A model generated the notes under the pieces. It made no database searches. It saw only the letters and a program-made list of their open reading frames with translations, and was not told the origin of the DNA. DNA of 64,000 bases from Sediminibacterium sp. (GTDB taxonomy: Bacteria; Bacteroidota; Bacteroidia; Chitinophagales; Chitinophagaceae), in NCBI GenBank assembly GCA_028687975.1, contig JAQTZD010000003.1:1-64000 (forward strand), written 5' to 3'. Positions 34,301-42,772 of this stretch are shown here, piece by piece (position 1 is the stretch's first letter; each line of letters begins with the position of its first letter). Both the position numbers and the translations under genes were made by a program.

Positions 34301-35054
34301 AAGGATCGTAGCGGCTGATCATCCGGAAATAAACAAATCGTCCTTTTACTTCGTACCTGCAATCGAGGCTTTGCTTACTGCCATTTTGCAGCACATAGGT
34401 TTCCGGAATAGTTTCTTCTACCGTACCCAACGATGTTTTGATCTGCAGCGCATTGTCTTTCAGCTTCAGCCCGTCTACTCCGTCGAAGTACATGATCACC
34501 TGAGAAGGATCACCTCCCGGATGAACAATGATATCGTATTTCAAAGCGCCGTCTGCCGTATAAAAACGAACGTCGATCTGCTTGTACAAAGATTTATAAG
34601 TTACCCCCTGAAAAGTTTTACAATCACTGGCCCATTTGGCAGGATCGTTTCCGATAAAATAACTATTACTGGTTGGCAGGGGTTTATCCGGAACAATTTC
34701 CGGGTTCGGATTGGCATTGATGAACTTCACTGCATAAGCATGTCCGCGCAATGTAACCGAACCACCCTTGCTCTCCGGAACGGGCAACCGGTCTTTGGAG
34801 CCGGTTTGATCATCAGGGCGTTCTTTTACCGAATGCGAATGCAGGCGGCTGCTCAACCTTTCCAGATCACCGGCATGGTACTGCAACATGCGGAAACCAT
34901 CCTGCTGCAGCAAAATTGCACCAGTGGGTGTTTCTGTTTTATACAGGATAGCCCGGTCCCACTGACCTTTGTTCTCCACAAAATCCAGGTATTGCTGGGC
35001 CTGCAAACCCACAGCCAGCACCAACAACCACAACAAAAGGCCAATCTTTTTCAA
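31365..35054 (-). CDS. Giant T9SS cargo: SBBP/PKD protein with gliding motility-associated C-terminal domain
   Basis: This 1229-residue secreted protein starts at a TTG (MKKIGLLLWLLVLAVGLQAQ signal); no ATG is in frame nearby. An N-terminal DUF7948-like region (FVENKGQWD) precedes SBBP-type propeller repeats (TYIGGTGNEQPHSMVVDNAG near residue 340). Four PKD domains follow (YFWDFDGDD, FEWDFGDGSS, FEWDFGDGSP, YQWDFGDGI). The end carries the type-B sorting domain: PNAFTPNGDGVNDRIYV, WRIYNRWGAVVY and a Lys-rich tail. It is exported by T9SS and probably acts on the cell surface in adhesion. Confidence 0.92.
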   Translation of the reverse strand: MKKIGLLLWLLVLAVGLQAQQYLDFVENKGQWDRAILYKTETPTGAILLQQDGFRMLQYHAGDLERLSSRLHSHSVKERPDDQTGSKDRLPVPESKGGSVTLRGHAYAVKFINANPNPEIVPDKPLPTSNSYFIGNDPAKWASDCKTFQGVTYKSLYKQIDVRFYTADGALKYDIIVHPGGDPSQVIMYFDGVDGLKLKDNALQIKTSLGTVEETIPETYVLQNGSKQSLDCRYEVKGRFVYFRMISRYDPSLTLVIDPRQTMLTYSGSREDNWGFTATYDGSGNFYAGGIVMGRGGFPTTPGAFQQEFAGGASAAFGSDIGIMKYNLKGERVYATYIGGTGNEQPHSMVVDNAGNLVIAGRTNSSDYPTFGPLRTLGTGGGYDIVLTKLNATGTALIGSLKIGGSGDDGVNVDPNYGGRLEGSQSTRRNYGDDARSEVILDADNNILLVSVTQSTDFVTTAGAFQRTPGAKRSDGRYQDGVVMKFTPALGGVLFSSLLGGNNDDALFVLSINPLNGDIYVSGATASSDLPGDKTGVLWASKQGIPNGVDGFIANIKSDGSAIQKLTYIGTERDDFIFGIQFDKKGFPYITGTTTGLFPVINSRFNTSNPGQSNGRQFIAKLKPDLSGFVFFTNFGNPSSNIPSLSLTAFLVDRCENMYVSGWGGASFHNYLMGSFNGLLLTSDANQKATDGADFYFFVLGKNADSLIYASYFGQAGGFPDHVDGGTSRYSPQGDVYQTICSCARESQSSPIRISLVGNPGVWSERRGNQECNMLSVKYSFDAAGVSSGIRSAISGVLGDSTGCVPLTVQFTDTIANAVRYFWDFDGDDINDDTTTTPNISHTFNMVGDYRVRLISQDINTCNEQDTSYVTIRVRSDAVSSLSYSYISVPPCGNRIFQFTNLAVPPAGRSFTNTSFEWDFGDGSSKVISGQSPVNHQFPADGTYIVRLTLKDPLFCNENDYYEAIVRVSSSFQPDFSADTACLGSATQFNYTGSGGQVFEWDFGDGSPLVTTNGDVSYTYAAARVYTVTLRVTDLNTCEVDKTKTFTKDILVSPNPTSLYDYTPRVSRPNEIFRFTNQSSGGVRYQWDFGDGIVISTNQRDTAIRHTFNATGTYNVCLYTINAAGCAVPYCEPITAEVSPLFDVPNAFTPNGDGVNDRIYVRGFGIAKMTWRIYNRWGAVVYTSADPLEGWDGKYNGKIQPQSVYHYTVEIEFSDKKKTTKKGDITLLK

Positions 35055-35079
35055 TACAGACGTATTAATAATTTTTAAT

Positions 35080-37140
35080 TTACGAAATTTTACTCCAACC
35101 TTGCTTCAATTTTTGGGATTGCATAAAATTTTTCAAAGACTGATGTGCTTCCTGTTCCAGATAAAGATCCTTTTCCACCAGCGATTCAGCCTTTTCTTTG
35201 GCCAGTTCCAGCAACCCCTTATCGTTCACAATACTGGCAAGTTTAAAATTCAGCGCTCCGCTCTGTCTGGTACCTTCAATATCTCCGGGCCCACGCATTT
35301 CAAGGTCTTTTTCAGCTATTTTAAAACCATCATTGGTGGCGCACATAATATTGATACGTTCTTTGGCCTCTTTGCTGGCCCGGCTACCCGTTAATAATAT
35401 GCAAAAACTTTTTTCCGTTCCTCTTCCCACCCTTCCCCGGAGCTGGTGCAACTGGGAAAGCCCGAATTTTTCGGCGCTTTCGATCACCATCACCGAGGCG
35501 TTGGGCACGTTCACCCCTACTTCAATAACCGTTGTACTCACCATGATCTGGGTATCTCCCTTCACAAAGCGTTCCATATTGGTTTCCTTCTGATCGGCGG
35601 GCTGTCTTCCATGCACCATGCTGATCTTGTATTGTGACTCCGGAAAGAAACTTTTTACCTGCTCATAGCCCTGCATCAGGTCTTCGTAGCTCAGCTTTTC
35701 ACTTTCCTCAATCAGCGGGTAAATAAAATAAGCCTGCCTGCCCTTCTGAATTTCTTCCTTTACAAAACCCATCACATTGGCACGGGCCATTTCATTTCGC
35801 TGAACCGTGGTAATCGGAATCCTTCCCGGCGGCAATTCATCCATCACACTGTATTCCAGGTCTCCGTATGCCGTCATGGCCAGGGTTCTCGGAATGGGCG
35901 TAGCCGTCATCACCAGCACATGTGGTGGAACAGTTGCTTTTTCCCACAAACGTGCCCGCTGCGCAACCCCAAACCGGTGTTGTTCATCAACAATTACCAG
36001 GCCAAGATGTTTAAACTGAACCGCCTCTTCAATAACTGCATGTGTGCCTACCACAAAATGGATGGTATCTTCTATCAGTCCTTTTAAAATTCTTTTTCTT
36101 TCCGCAGTTTTGGTACTTCCGGTTAACAGGGCAATTTCCAGGGGCATTTCTTTCAGCAGTTCTTTAAGACCCGTGTAATGCTGTTGTGCAAGAATTTCGG
36201 TAGGTGCCATCAGGCAACTCTGAAAACCATTATCGGCAGCAAGCAACATACTCAGCAATGCCACCATGGTTTTACCACTGCCTACATCTCCCTGCAGCAG
36301 GCGATTCATCTGTCTTCCCCTGGCCGTATCTGTTCTGATTTCTTTCAACACTCTTTTTTGCGCACCGGTTAATTCAAAAGGGAGGTATTTGTTGTAGAAG
36401 TCGTTGAAATAATGGCCCACTTTTCCGAACACCACTCCCTGGCTGGCATTGCTGCGTTGCAGGCGCACCAGCTGCAGTCTTACCTGTGCAACAAAAAACT
36501 CTTCGAACTTCAGCCGCTCCAGCGCTTTATTGTACAGCAGGTCCGTTGCAGGAAAATGAATGGCTGCATAAGACTCAAACCGGGGAAGTAATTTAAGTTC
36601 CCGGATGATGTATTCGGGTAAATTTTCCGGAAGATCTTTGGGTTGCAGCATTTGCATCAGTGCATAGGTCAGCTTCGCAATTTGTCTGCCGTTCAGCCCC
36701 CTTGCCTTGAGTTTTTCCGTGGAAGGATACACCGGTTCCAGAAAAGCTTTGGCACCTGCTTTGGCAGGAACAAACACTTCAATTTCGGGGTGCACCATTT
36801 GCGGTTTGCTGTTAAAAAAACCGGCCTTGCCAAATATGAGGTAATCCGATCCGATATGGAGGTTTTTCTCTACCCAGCTGATTCCCTGAAACCAGGTCAG
36901 CTCCAGTTGCCCGCTGGCATCTTTTACCTGTGCAATCAACCTGCGCGATCTTCCGGCCCCGACAATTTCATACTGCACCAGCCTGCCCGCCACCTGAATG
37001 TAATCGGTAAAAGCATTGATATCTTTAATAGGACTGACCCTGGTTTTGTCGATATGCCGGATCGGAAAATGTTCCAGCAGGTCTTTAAAGGTAAATATAT
37101 TGAGCTCCTTTTTGAGCATATCGGCCCGAAGAGGTCCCAC
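35080..37140 (-). CDS. recG: ATP-dependent DNA helicase RecG
   Basis: This RecG has the wedge/OB domain (VAGRLVQYEIVGAGRSRRLIAQV near residue 50), Walker A RLLQGDVGSGKTMVAL, DEQH box VIVDEQHRFG, MTATPIPRTLAMT, and QLHQLRGRVGRG. It remodels stalled forks and recombination intermediates. The listed start is GTG at 37140, but the conserved SPIEYLKGVGPLRADML begins upstream of it, and no ATG, GTG or TTG lies between that GTG and the stop at 37204-37206. Translation may start at ATT 37182 (700 residues) or another rare codon. It is divergent from trpS. Confidence 0.93.
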   Translation of the reverse strand: MGPLRADMLKKELNIFTFKDLLEHFPIRHIDKTRVSPIKDINAFTDYIQVAGRLVQYEIVGAGRSRRLIAQVKDASGQLELTWFQGISWVEKNLHIGSDYLIFGKAGFFNSKPQMVHPEIEVFVPAKAGAKAFLEPVYPSTEKLKARGLNGRQIAKLTYALMQMLQPKDLPENLPEYIIRELKLLPRFESYAAIHFPATDLLYNKALERLKFEEFFVAQVRLQLVRLQRSNASQGVVFGKVGHYFNDFYNKYLPFELTGAQKRVLKEIRTDTARGRQMNRLLQGDVGSGKTMVALLSMLLAADNGFQSCLMAPTEILAQQHYTGLKELLKEMPLEIALLTGSTKTAERKRILKGLIEDTIHFVVGTHAVIEEAVQFKHLGLVIVDEQHRFGVAQRARLWEKATVPPHVLVMTATPIPRTLAMTAYGDLEYSVMDELPPGRIPITTVQRNEMARANVMGFVKEEIQKGRQAYFIYPLIEESEKLSYEDLMQGYEQVKSFFPESQYKISMVHGRQPADQKETNMERFVKGDTQIMVSTTVIEVGVNVPNASVMVIESAEKFGLSQLHQLRGRVGRGTEKSFCILLTGSRASKEAKERINIMCATNDGFKIAEKDLEMRGPGDIEGTRQSGALNFKLASIVNDKGLLELAKEKAESLVEKDLYLEQEAHQSLKNFMQSQKLKQGWSKIS

Positions 37141-37284
37141 CCCTTTGAGGTATTCGATGGGCGATGCGAGTATATTGGCAATGGTACTGATGGTAGATTC
37201 AGATCAATTGAACAGCAAATCTAACTATAAAAAAACCACCAACCATGAACCATGAACCCGTCTGTATTCGTACCTTCGCAGACT

Positions 37285-38295
37285 ATGCAAAAAGAGGTTG
37301 TTGTAAGCGGAATCCGTCCTACCGGGTTTTTACATTTAGGAAATTATTTTGGCGCCATGCGAAACTATGTTCGCATGCAGAACGACTACGACTGTTATTT
37401 TTTCGTAGCCAACTGGCACAGCCTTACTACACATCCGGATACCAGCGAATTGAAAAATGCAGTACACAGAGTGATTGCAGAAAACATTGCCTGCGGACTG
37501 GATCCGGAGAAAGTATCCCTGTATGTGCAGAGTGATGTTCCGGAAATTGCCGAACTCTATCTCTACCTGAATATGCTGGCCTACAAAGGTGAACTGGAAA
37601 AAACAGCCACCTTCAAAGACAAAGTAAGGTTGCAGCCGGAAAACGTAAATGCCGGACTGCTCACCTATCCGGTATTGATGGCAGCAGATGTTATTATTCA
37701 GCGGGCGGTAAAAGTTCCCGTGGGCAAAGACCAGGAGCAACACCTCGAAATGGCCAGGAATTTTGTAGACCGGTTCAATCACCGTTACGGAGATGTATTG
37801 CCACTCCCCTATGCATTCAACTATGGATCAGAACTGATCCGGATCATGAGTCTGGATGGAAATGGTAAGATGAGTAAGAGCGAAAACCAGATGGCAACCA
37901 TCTATCTGGCAGATGATGATGAAAACATCCGCAAAAAAATCATGAAAGCAAAAACCGACCAGGGACCTGCAGAACCCAATTCTGTAAAGCCCGATTATAT
38001 TCAAAACCTGTTTACCCTGATGGAACAGGTGAGCAGTGCAGATACTTATGCAAAATTCAATGCAGATTTTAATGCAAGCAGTGCGGGAAACTGTGTAATC
38101 CGTTACGGCGATATGAAAAAGCAACTTGCGGAAGACATGGCACAATTTATCCGTCCGATCCGGGAAAGAGCAGCCAACATACAGGCAGACAAGGACCAAC
38201 TGCACCGGCTGATCGCACAGGGTGCGGAAAAAGCCAGGGCAAGGGCATCGGAGACCCTTAAAATGGTGAGAGACGCCGTGGGCTTGAATTATTAG
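37285..38295 (+). CDS. trpS: Tryptophan--tRNA ligase
   Basis: This class I synthetase charges tRNA-Trp. The HIGH-type motif is GFLHLGNYFG near the N-terminus and the KMSKS motif is GNGKMSKSEN near residue 190-200. PVLMAADVIIQRAVKVPVGKDQEQHLE is also typical. The track starts at 37252, but the ATG at 37285 (MQKEVVVSGIRPTG) fits the family best and lies six bases after a TACCTTCG box, giving 336 residues. It is divergent from recG. Confidence 0.95.
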   Translation: MQKEVVVSGIRPTGFLHLGNYFGAMRNYVRMQNDYDCYFFVANWHSLTTHPDTSELKNAVHRVIAENIACGLDPEKVSLYVQSDVPEIAELYLYLNMLAYKGELEKTATFKDKVRLQPENVNAGLLTYPVLMAADVIIQRAVKVPVGKDQEQHLEMARNFVDRFNHRYGDVLPLPYAFNYGSELIRIMSLDGNGKMSKSENQMATIYLADDDENIRKKIMKAKTDQGPAEPNSVKPDYIQNLFTLMEQVSSADTYAKFNADFNASSAGNCVIRYGDMKKQLAEDMAQFIRPIRERAANIQADKDQLHRLIAQGAEKARARASETLKMVRDAVGLNY

Positions 38296-38361
38296 ACATA
38301 TTTAACCAAAATCAGATTAGTTTCCTTAAGTTGCAAGCTTTAAAATCAGCATAACAAAGAG

Positions 38362-38997
38362 ATGGCAAAACCTAAAAAACCTAAACACGTAGCGATCGCC
38401 GGCAATATCGGTGCAGGAAAAACAACCCTCACGGAAATGTTGAGCAAGCATTATCGCTGGATTCCCCAGTTCGAGAATGTAGACACCAATCCCTACCTGA
38501 TGGATTTTTACGAAGACATGCCACGCTGGAGTTTTAATCTTCAGATCTATTTTCTGAACAGCAGGCTGAATCAGTTGCTCGATATCCAGCATGGAACGGA
38601 AACCGTTATTCAGGACCGGACCATTTATGAAGATGCCAACATCTTTGCACCCAATCTGCACGAGATGGGACTGATGAGCAAGCGCGATTTCGACAACTAT
38701 TACCAGTTTTTTCAAACCCTGAAAACAATGGTACAGCCGCCGGACCTGCTGATTTACCTGAAAGCATCCGTACCTACTCTGGTTTCACAGATCCAGAAAA
38801 GAGGAAGAGAGTACGAAGAAAATATCCGGCTCGACTACCTGAAGAAACTCAATGATTATTACAACAAATGGATCGATGGATACAAAGAAGGTCCGTTGTT
38901 GGTGATCGACTGCGATAAAAACAAATTTGCCGAAAGCGAAGAGCATTTCGGAGACATCATCAACAAGGTAGACGGAATGTTGTTTGGCTTGTTTTAA
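38362..38997 (+). CDS. Deoxynucleoside kinase
   Basis: This 211-residue kinase phosphorylates deoxynucleosides in salvage. It has the P-loop AIAGNIGAGKTTL near residue 11, the VIQDRTIYEDANIF segment in place of the usual DRS motif, and a lid region SQIQKRGREYEENIRLDYL near residue 150. Bacteroidota and Firmicute enzymes of this size are usually deoxyadenosine/deoxyguanosine kinases, but specificity cannot be read directly. It lies 66 bp after trpS and 22 bp before a small unknown gene. Confidence 0.9.
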   Translation: MAKPKKPKHVAIAGNIGAGKTTLTEMLSKHYRWIPQFENVDTNPYLMDFYEDMPRWSFNLQIYFLNSRLNQLLDIQHGTETVIQDRTIYEDANIFAPNLHEMGLMSKRDFDNYYQFFQTLKTMVQPPDLLIYLKASVPTLVSQIQKRGREYEENIRLDYLKKLNDYYNKWIDGYKEGPLLVIDCDKNKFAESEEHFGDIINKVDGMLFGLF

Positions 38998-39019
38998 TAT
39001 CCTCTAATTCACTACAATC

Positions 39020-39379
39020 ATGGATTACAAAGAACTGGTACAGCATCACTCGGGAGAATTGATCGAGAAGCTGCTTACCTATATCGTGAGCAAGGACCCC
39101 GTTGAAGTATTGTTCAATTTTGAAGACGACGATCAGTGGGCAATCATATCCATGCACCAGTACGAAGAAGACCTGGAAATTTCCCTGCGCCTCCATTCCA
39201 ACAGCATATACGATCTCTACCTGGGCTATTACGACGACGAAGATGAGTTCTTCGAAATCGTACATGCACTTACCCCTGCAGAAACAGAACAACTGCCCGA
39301 GGGTCTGAAAAAAATCATGAAGAAAGTAGTGGAAGACGAAAAGGGAATGCGCTTATCCGGCAATTTCCTGGCAAAATAA
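39020..39379 (+). CDS. Small acidic protein of unknown function
   Basis: I do not recognise this 119-residue protein. It is strongly acidic, with FNFEDDDQWAI, QYEEDLEI and YYDDEDEFFEIV, then a more basic C-terminal helix (PEGLKKIMKKVVEDEKG). There is no signal peptide, TM helix or cysteine. The start MDYKELVQHHSGELIEKLL looks like a helix. It lies 22 bp downstream of the deoxynucleoside kinase and is probably co-transcribed with it. A hairpin follows the gene. Confidence 0.7.
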   Translation: MDYKELVQHHSGELIEKLLTYIVSKDPVEVLFNFEDDDQWAIISMHQYEEDLEISLRLHSNSIYDLYLGYYDDEDEFFEIVHALTPAETEQLPEGLKKIMKKVVEDEKGMRLSGNFLAK

Positions 39380-39408
39380 ATACAGCTTTTTGTTAAGCAT
39401 TCCAAAGT

Positions 39409-39438
39409 TGAATGCCCCCGGTTTCCCGGAGGCATTCA
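39409..39438. terminator. Hairpin between convergent genes, probable terminator
   Basis: TGAATGCCCCCGG pairs with CCGGAGGCATTCA with one mismatch and a short T-rich loop. It sits between the small acidic gene and pckA. No T run follows on either strand. Confidence 0.5.
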
Positions 39439-39468
39439 TGTCAGGCAATCGAACGTTTTCTCTTGTTC

Positions 39469-41073
39469 TTAAATAATCGGAGCAGCATCCAGAATTTCGA
39501 GGGTAACCCCGGCTGCGTATTTTTCAAAATTTTTGATAAACTCTTTGGCCAGCTTCACAGTAGTAGCATCATAAGCAGCCTTATCACTCCAGGTATTGCG
39601 AGGATTTAAAATTTCCGCAGGAACACCGGGACAGGACATAGGCATCATCATGCCGAATATGGAATGTGGTTCAAATTCAACATCGTTCAGGGAGCCTTCC
39701 AGCGCTGCCGTAATCATGGCACGGGTATAACCCAGTTTCATCCGGCTTCCTGTACCGTATGAACCACCGCTCCAGCCGGTATTGATCATCCAAACATTTA
39801 CATTGAACTGTTTCATTTTGTCTCCGAGCATCTCGGCATATTTACCCGGATGCAGCGGAAGGAAAGGCGCACCAAAACAAGCGCTGAAAGTAGACTTGGG
39901 TTCGGTAACACCGGCTTCTGTTCCTGCAACCTTGGCTGTGTAGCCGCTGATGAACTGGTACATAGCCTGTCCGGGAGTCAGTTTGCTGATCGGAGGCAAT
40001 ACGCCATATGCATCACAGGTGAGGAAGAATAAATTCTTAGGCAACCCGCCAATACTGGGTTCCATAGCATTGGAAATAAAATGCAGCGGATAACTCACCC
40101 GGGTATTTTCGGTGATGCCTTTGTAGCTGAAATCGATCTGGTTGGTGCCTTCGTAAAAACCAATATTTTCTACCAGGGCGCCCGGACGAATGGCGCGAAA
40201 AATTTCCGGCTCCTTTTCTTCACTGAGGTCGATGGTTTTTGCATAACATCCGCCTTCGAAGTTGAAAACAGAATCATCGGTCCATCCATGTTCATCGTCG
40301 CCGATCAGTTTGCGATTGGGGTCGGCGCTCAAAGTGGTTTTACCGGTACCACTCAAACCAAAGAATACAGCTACATCACCTTCCTTTCCGATGTTGGCGC
40401 TGCAATGCATGCTCAACACATTTTTTTCCTGTGGAAGAATATAATTGAGTATGGTGAAAATGCCTTTTTTGATTTCGCCGGTATAACCGGAACCGCCAAT
40501 CAGAATGGTCTTGTGTTTAAAGGAAATGATCGAAAAATTATGTTGCCTGGTTCCGTCAACAGAAGGGTCTGCTTTAAAACCGGGAGCCTGTATAATCTGC
40601 CAATCCTGTACAAACTCGTCCAGTTCCGATTCATCGGGCCGGAGGAACATATTGTAAGCAAATAAATTGCTCCATGGATTTTCGTTCACCACACGGATAT
40701 TGAGGCGGTAAGAAGGATCGGCACAGGCATAGGCATCTCTTACCCAAACCTCCGGCTGGTTACCGAGGTAGTTCAATACTTTTTCTTTCAGTTGCAGAAA
40801 ATAAGCTTCCGCAATCGGAATGTTGAAATTGTTCCAATGAACAGTATTTTCTGTAATGGCGTCTTTCACAGTAAACTTATCCAGCGGACTTCTTCCGGTA
40901 AACTCACCGGTTTGAATACAAAGCGCCCCCGTATCGTTCAATACCCCCTGTCCTTTCAGGACAGCCTGCTCAACAAGGTCTTCGGGTAAAAGCTGGTAAT
41001 GTACTTTGGTGGACTCCGGAAAATTAAATGCCAACAGATTCTTTGATTTGGTCTGAGAACTAATAGAAGACAT
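39469..41073 (-). CDS. pckA: Phosphoenolpyruvate carboxykinase (ATP)
   Basis: This 534-residue enzyme converts oxaloacetate and ATP to phosphoenolpyruvate in gluconeogenesis. The ATP-binding P-loop is FFGLSGTGKTTLSAD near residue 240, followed by LIGDDEHGW with the metal-binding Asp, and NTGWSGGSYGTGSRMKL near residue 430. The length is normal for the ATP-dependent family. A full promoter lies just upstream. It is divergent from glcD across 257 bp. Confidence 0.96.
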   Translation of the reverse strand: MSSISSQTKSKNLLAFNFPESTKVHYQLLPEDLVEQAVLKGQGVLNDTGALCIQTGEFTGRSPLDKFTVKDAITENTVHWNNFNIPIAEAYFLQLKEKVLNYLGNQPEVWVRDAYACADPSYRLNIRVVNENPWSNLFAYNMFLRPDESELDEFVQDWQIIQAPGFKADPSVDGTRQHNFSIISFKHKTILIGGSGYTGEIKKGIFTILNYILPQEKNVLSMHCSANIGKEGDVAVFFGLSGTGKTTLSADPNRKLIGDDEHGWTDDSVFNFEGGCYAKTIDLSEEKEPEIFRAIRPGALVENIGFYEGTNQIDFSYKGITENTRVSYPLHFISNAMEPSIGGLPKNLFFLTCDAYGVLPPISKLTPGQAMYQFISGYTAKVAGTEAGVTEPKSTFSACFGAPFLPLHPGKYAEMLGDKMKQFNVNVWMINTGWSGGSYGTGSRMKLGYTRAMITAALEGSLNDVEFEPHSIFGMMMPMSCPGVPAEILNPRNTWSDKAAYDATTVKLAKEFIKNFEKYAAGVTLEILDAAPII

Positions 41074-41099
41074 ATACGAACATTCGTTAGTTAATGACG

Positions 41100-41131
41100 C
41101 AAAAGTAAGGGGATTGAAATTCCGTACCCAA
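41100..41131 (-). promoter_or_regulatory. Promoter of pckA
   Basis: On the minus strand TTG is followed by 21 bases and TACTTTTG, a perfect TAnnTTTG box, 26 bp before the ATG. The remaining 180 bp up to the glcD region is AT-rich and shows no gene. Confidence 0.65.
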
Positions 41132-41308
41132 CAGTTGTGTACCGCTTACACACTTTGTGCAACGAATTGCTTCGTGTTATACTGCAAAATTTCGAACAAT
41201 TAACAGCAATGATATTTTTCTCTATTAAAATCAATTCGAAAGCTTGAATATTTTATAAAAAAAATGCCCGATTCATGATTTTTCTGCAGTTTCTGCAGGC
41301 AAGCAAGT

Positions 41309-41316
41309 ATTTTTGC
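41309..41316 (+). promoter_or_regulatory. -7 box upstream of the glcD-like gene
   Basis: TATTTTTG matches TAnnTTTG and ends 14 bp before the ATG at 41331. No clear TTG is seen at -33. Confidence 0.4.
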
Positions 41317-41330
41317 TAAAATTTACAGAC

Positions 41331-42755
41331 ATGTCCGGTGCTACAGAAAGAGGGGTTATATCCATTACGCATCTTGAAAAATTCAAAGAGATAGTGGGCG
41401 AGTCATATGTACTTGCCGATGAAGAAAATCTGCAGCACTACGGACACGATGAAACAGAACGCCTGCAATATTATCCCGAAGTTGTTTTAAAACCCGCAGG
41501 TACACAGGAGATATCCGCCATCATGCAATATTGCAATACGCATCGCATACCGGTAACTCCCAGGGGAGCAGGCACCGGACTGAGCGGAGGTGCATTGCCA
41601 ACACAGGGCGGGGTGCTTTTATCTACGGAGCGACTCAATAAAATAATTGAAATAGACGAACGAAACCTGCAGGTAACCACCGAACCGGGTGTAATTACCG
41701 AAGTACTGCAAAATGCAGTGAAGGAAAAGGGCTTGTTTTATCCACCCGATCCAAGCAGTAAGGGAAGCTGTTTTATTGGCGGCAATATTGCCGAAAACAG
41801 CGGCGGGCCAAAAGCAGTTAAATACGGCGTGGTGAAAGACTATGTACTGAACCTGGAACTGGTATTGCCATCGGGCGAAGTCATCTGGACCGGGGCCAAT
41901 GTGCTGAAGAATTCCACCGGATACAACCTTACGCAATTACTCGTAGGCAGCGAAGGCACACTGGGCATTGTAACCAAAATTGTGCTGCGGCTGATCCCCC
42001 ATCCCAGATACGATTTACTGATGCTGGTACCATTTGCCTCGCTCGAGAATGCCAGTGCGGCAGTGAGTGCCATCTTCAGGGCAGGTTTTGTACCAAGTGC
42101 ATTGGAACTGGTGGAAATAGACGCACTGAAGATTGTAAGTGCCATGGTAGACAGTTCCGCAGTGCCGGTGAATGATTCCATTGAAGCGCACCTGATCATA
42201 GAAGTGGACGGCAACAATATGGATGTGCTGATGGGCGAAATGGAAGCTATTGCAGAACTGCTCACACAGTTCGAAGCGGGAGAAGTATTTTTTGCGGATG
42301 ATGCGCAACAGAAGGCAGAGCTCTGGAAACTGCGCAGGCGTGCAGCGGAAGCGGTAAAAGCCAGCGGCTATACCATTGAGGAAGATACCGTAGTGCCAAG
42401 GGCAGAGCTGCCCGTACTGATTCGCGGTGTAAAGGAACTGGGCAGGCAATACGGATTCAAGGCCGTGTGCTACGGACATGCCGGAGATGGCAACCTGCAC
42501 ATCCGCATCAACCACCCTACCATCAAAAACAGTTATGGCAACCCGGAAATGACAGCTGCATTAAAAGCTTTGTTCGAACTGGTGCAGAGCCTGGGCGGAA
42601 CCATCAGCGGAGAACACGGTATCGGGCTGATTCAAAAACCTTATATGCAAACCATGTTTGGAGAAGCAGCCATAGAACTGATGCGCGGCATCAAACAGGC
42701 ATTTGATCCCAACAACATACTCAATCCGGGTAAAATTTTTGATCTGAAAAATTAG
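41331..42755 (+). CDS. FAD-linked oxidase, GlcD/D-lactate dehydrogenase type
   Basis: The track opens at a TTG (41313); the ATG at 41331 gives 474 residues. It has a PCMH FAD-binding domain (VTPRGAGTGLSGGALP near residue 75, then GGNIAENSGGPKAVKYG) and a C-terminal FAD-oxidase domain with CYGHAGDGNLHIRI and SGEHGIGL. The family oxidises 2-hydroxy acids such as glycolate or D-lactate. The usual partners glcE and glcF are not adjacent, so D-lactate dehydrogenase is as likely as glycolate oxidase. Confidence 0.9.
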   Translation: MSGATERGVISITHLEKFKEIVGESYVLADEENLQHYGHDETERLQYYPEVVLKPAGTQEISAIMQYCNTHRIPVTPRGAGTGLSGGALPTQGGVLLSTERLNKIIEIDERNLQVTTEPGVITEVLQNAVKEKGLFYPPDPSSKGSCFIGGNIAENSGGPKAVKYGVVKDYVLNLELVLPSGEVIWTGANVLKNSTGYNLTQLLVGSEGTLGIVTKIVLRLIPHPRYDLLMLVPFASLENASAAVSAIFRAGFVPSALELVEIDALKIVSAMVDSSAVPVNDSIEAHLIIEVDGNNMDVLMGEMEAIAELLTQFEAGEVFFADDAQQKAELWKLRRRAAEAVKASGYTIEEDTVVPRAELPVLIRGVKELGRQYGFKAVCYGHAGDGNLHIRINHPTIKNSYGNPEMTAALKALFELVQSLGGTISGEHGIGLIQKPYMQTMFGEAAIELMRGIKQAFDPNNILNPGKIFDLKN

Positions 42756-42772
42756 TTCCTATCTTAACAGTT

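Noticed and set aside
34014-35078. 354-residue plus-strand ORF
   Set aside because: It is antisense to the N-terminal part of the T9SS cargo gene, has no recognisable domain, and its frame shadows a clearly coding strand.
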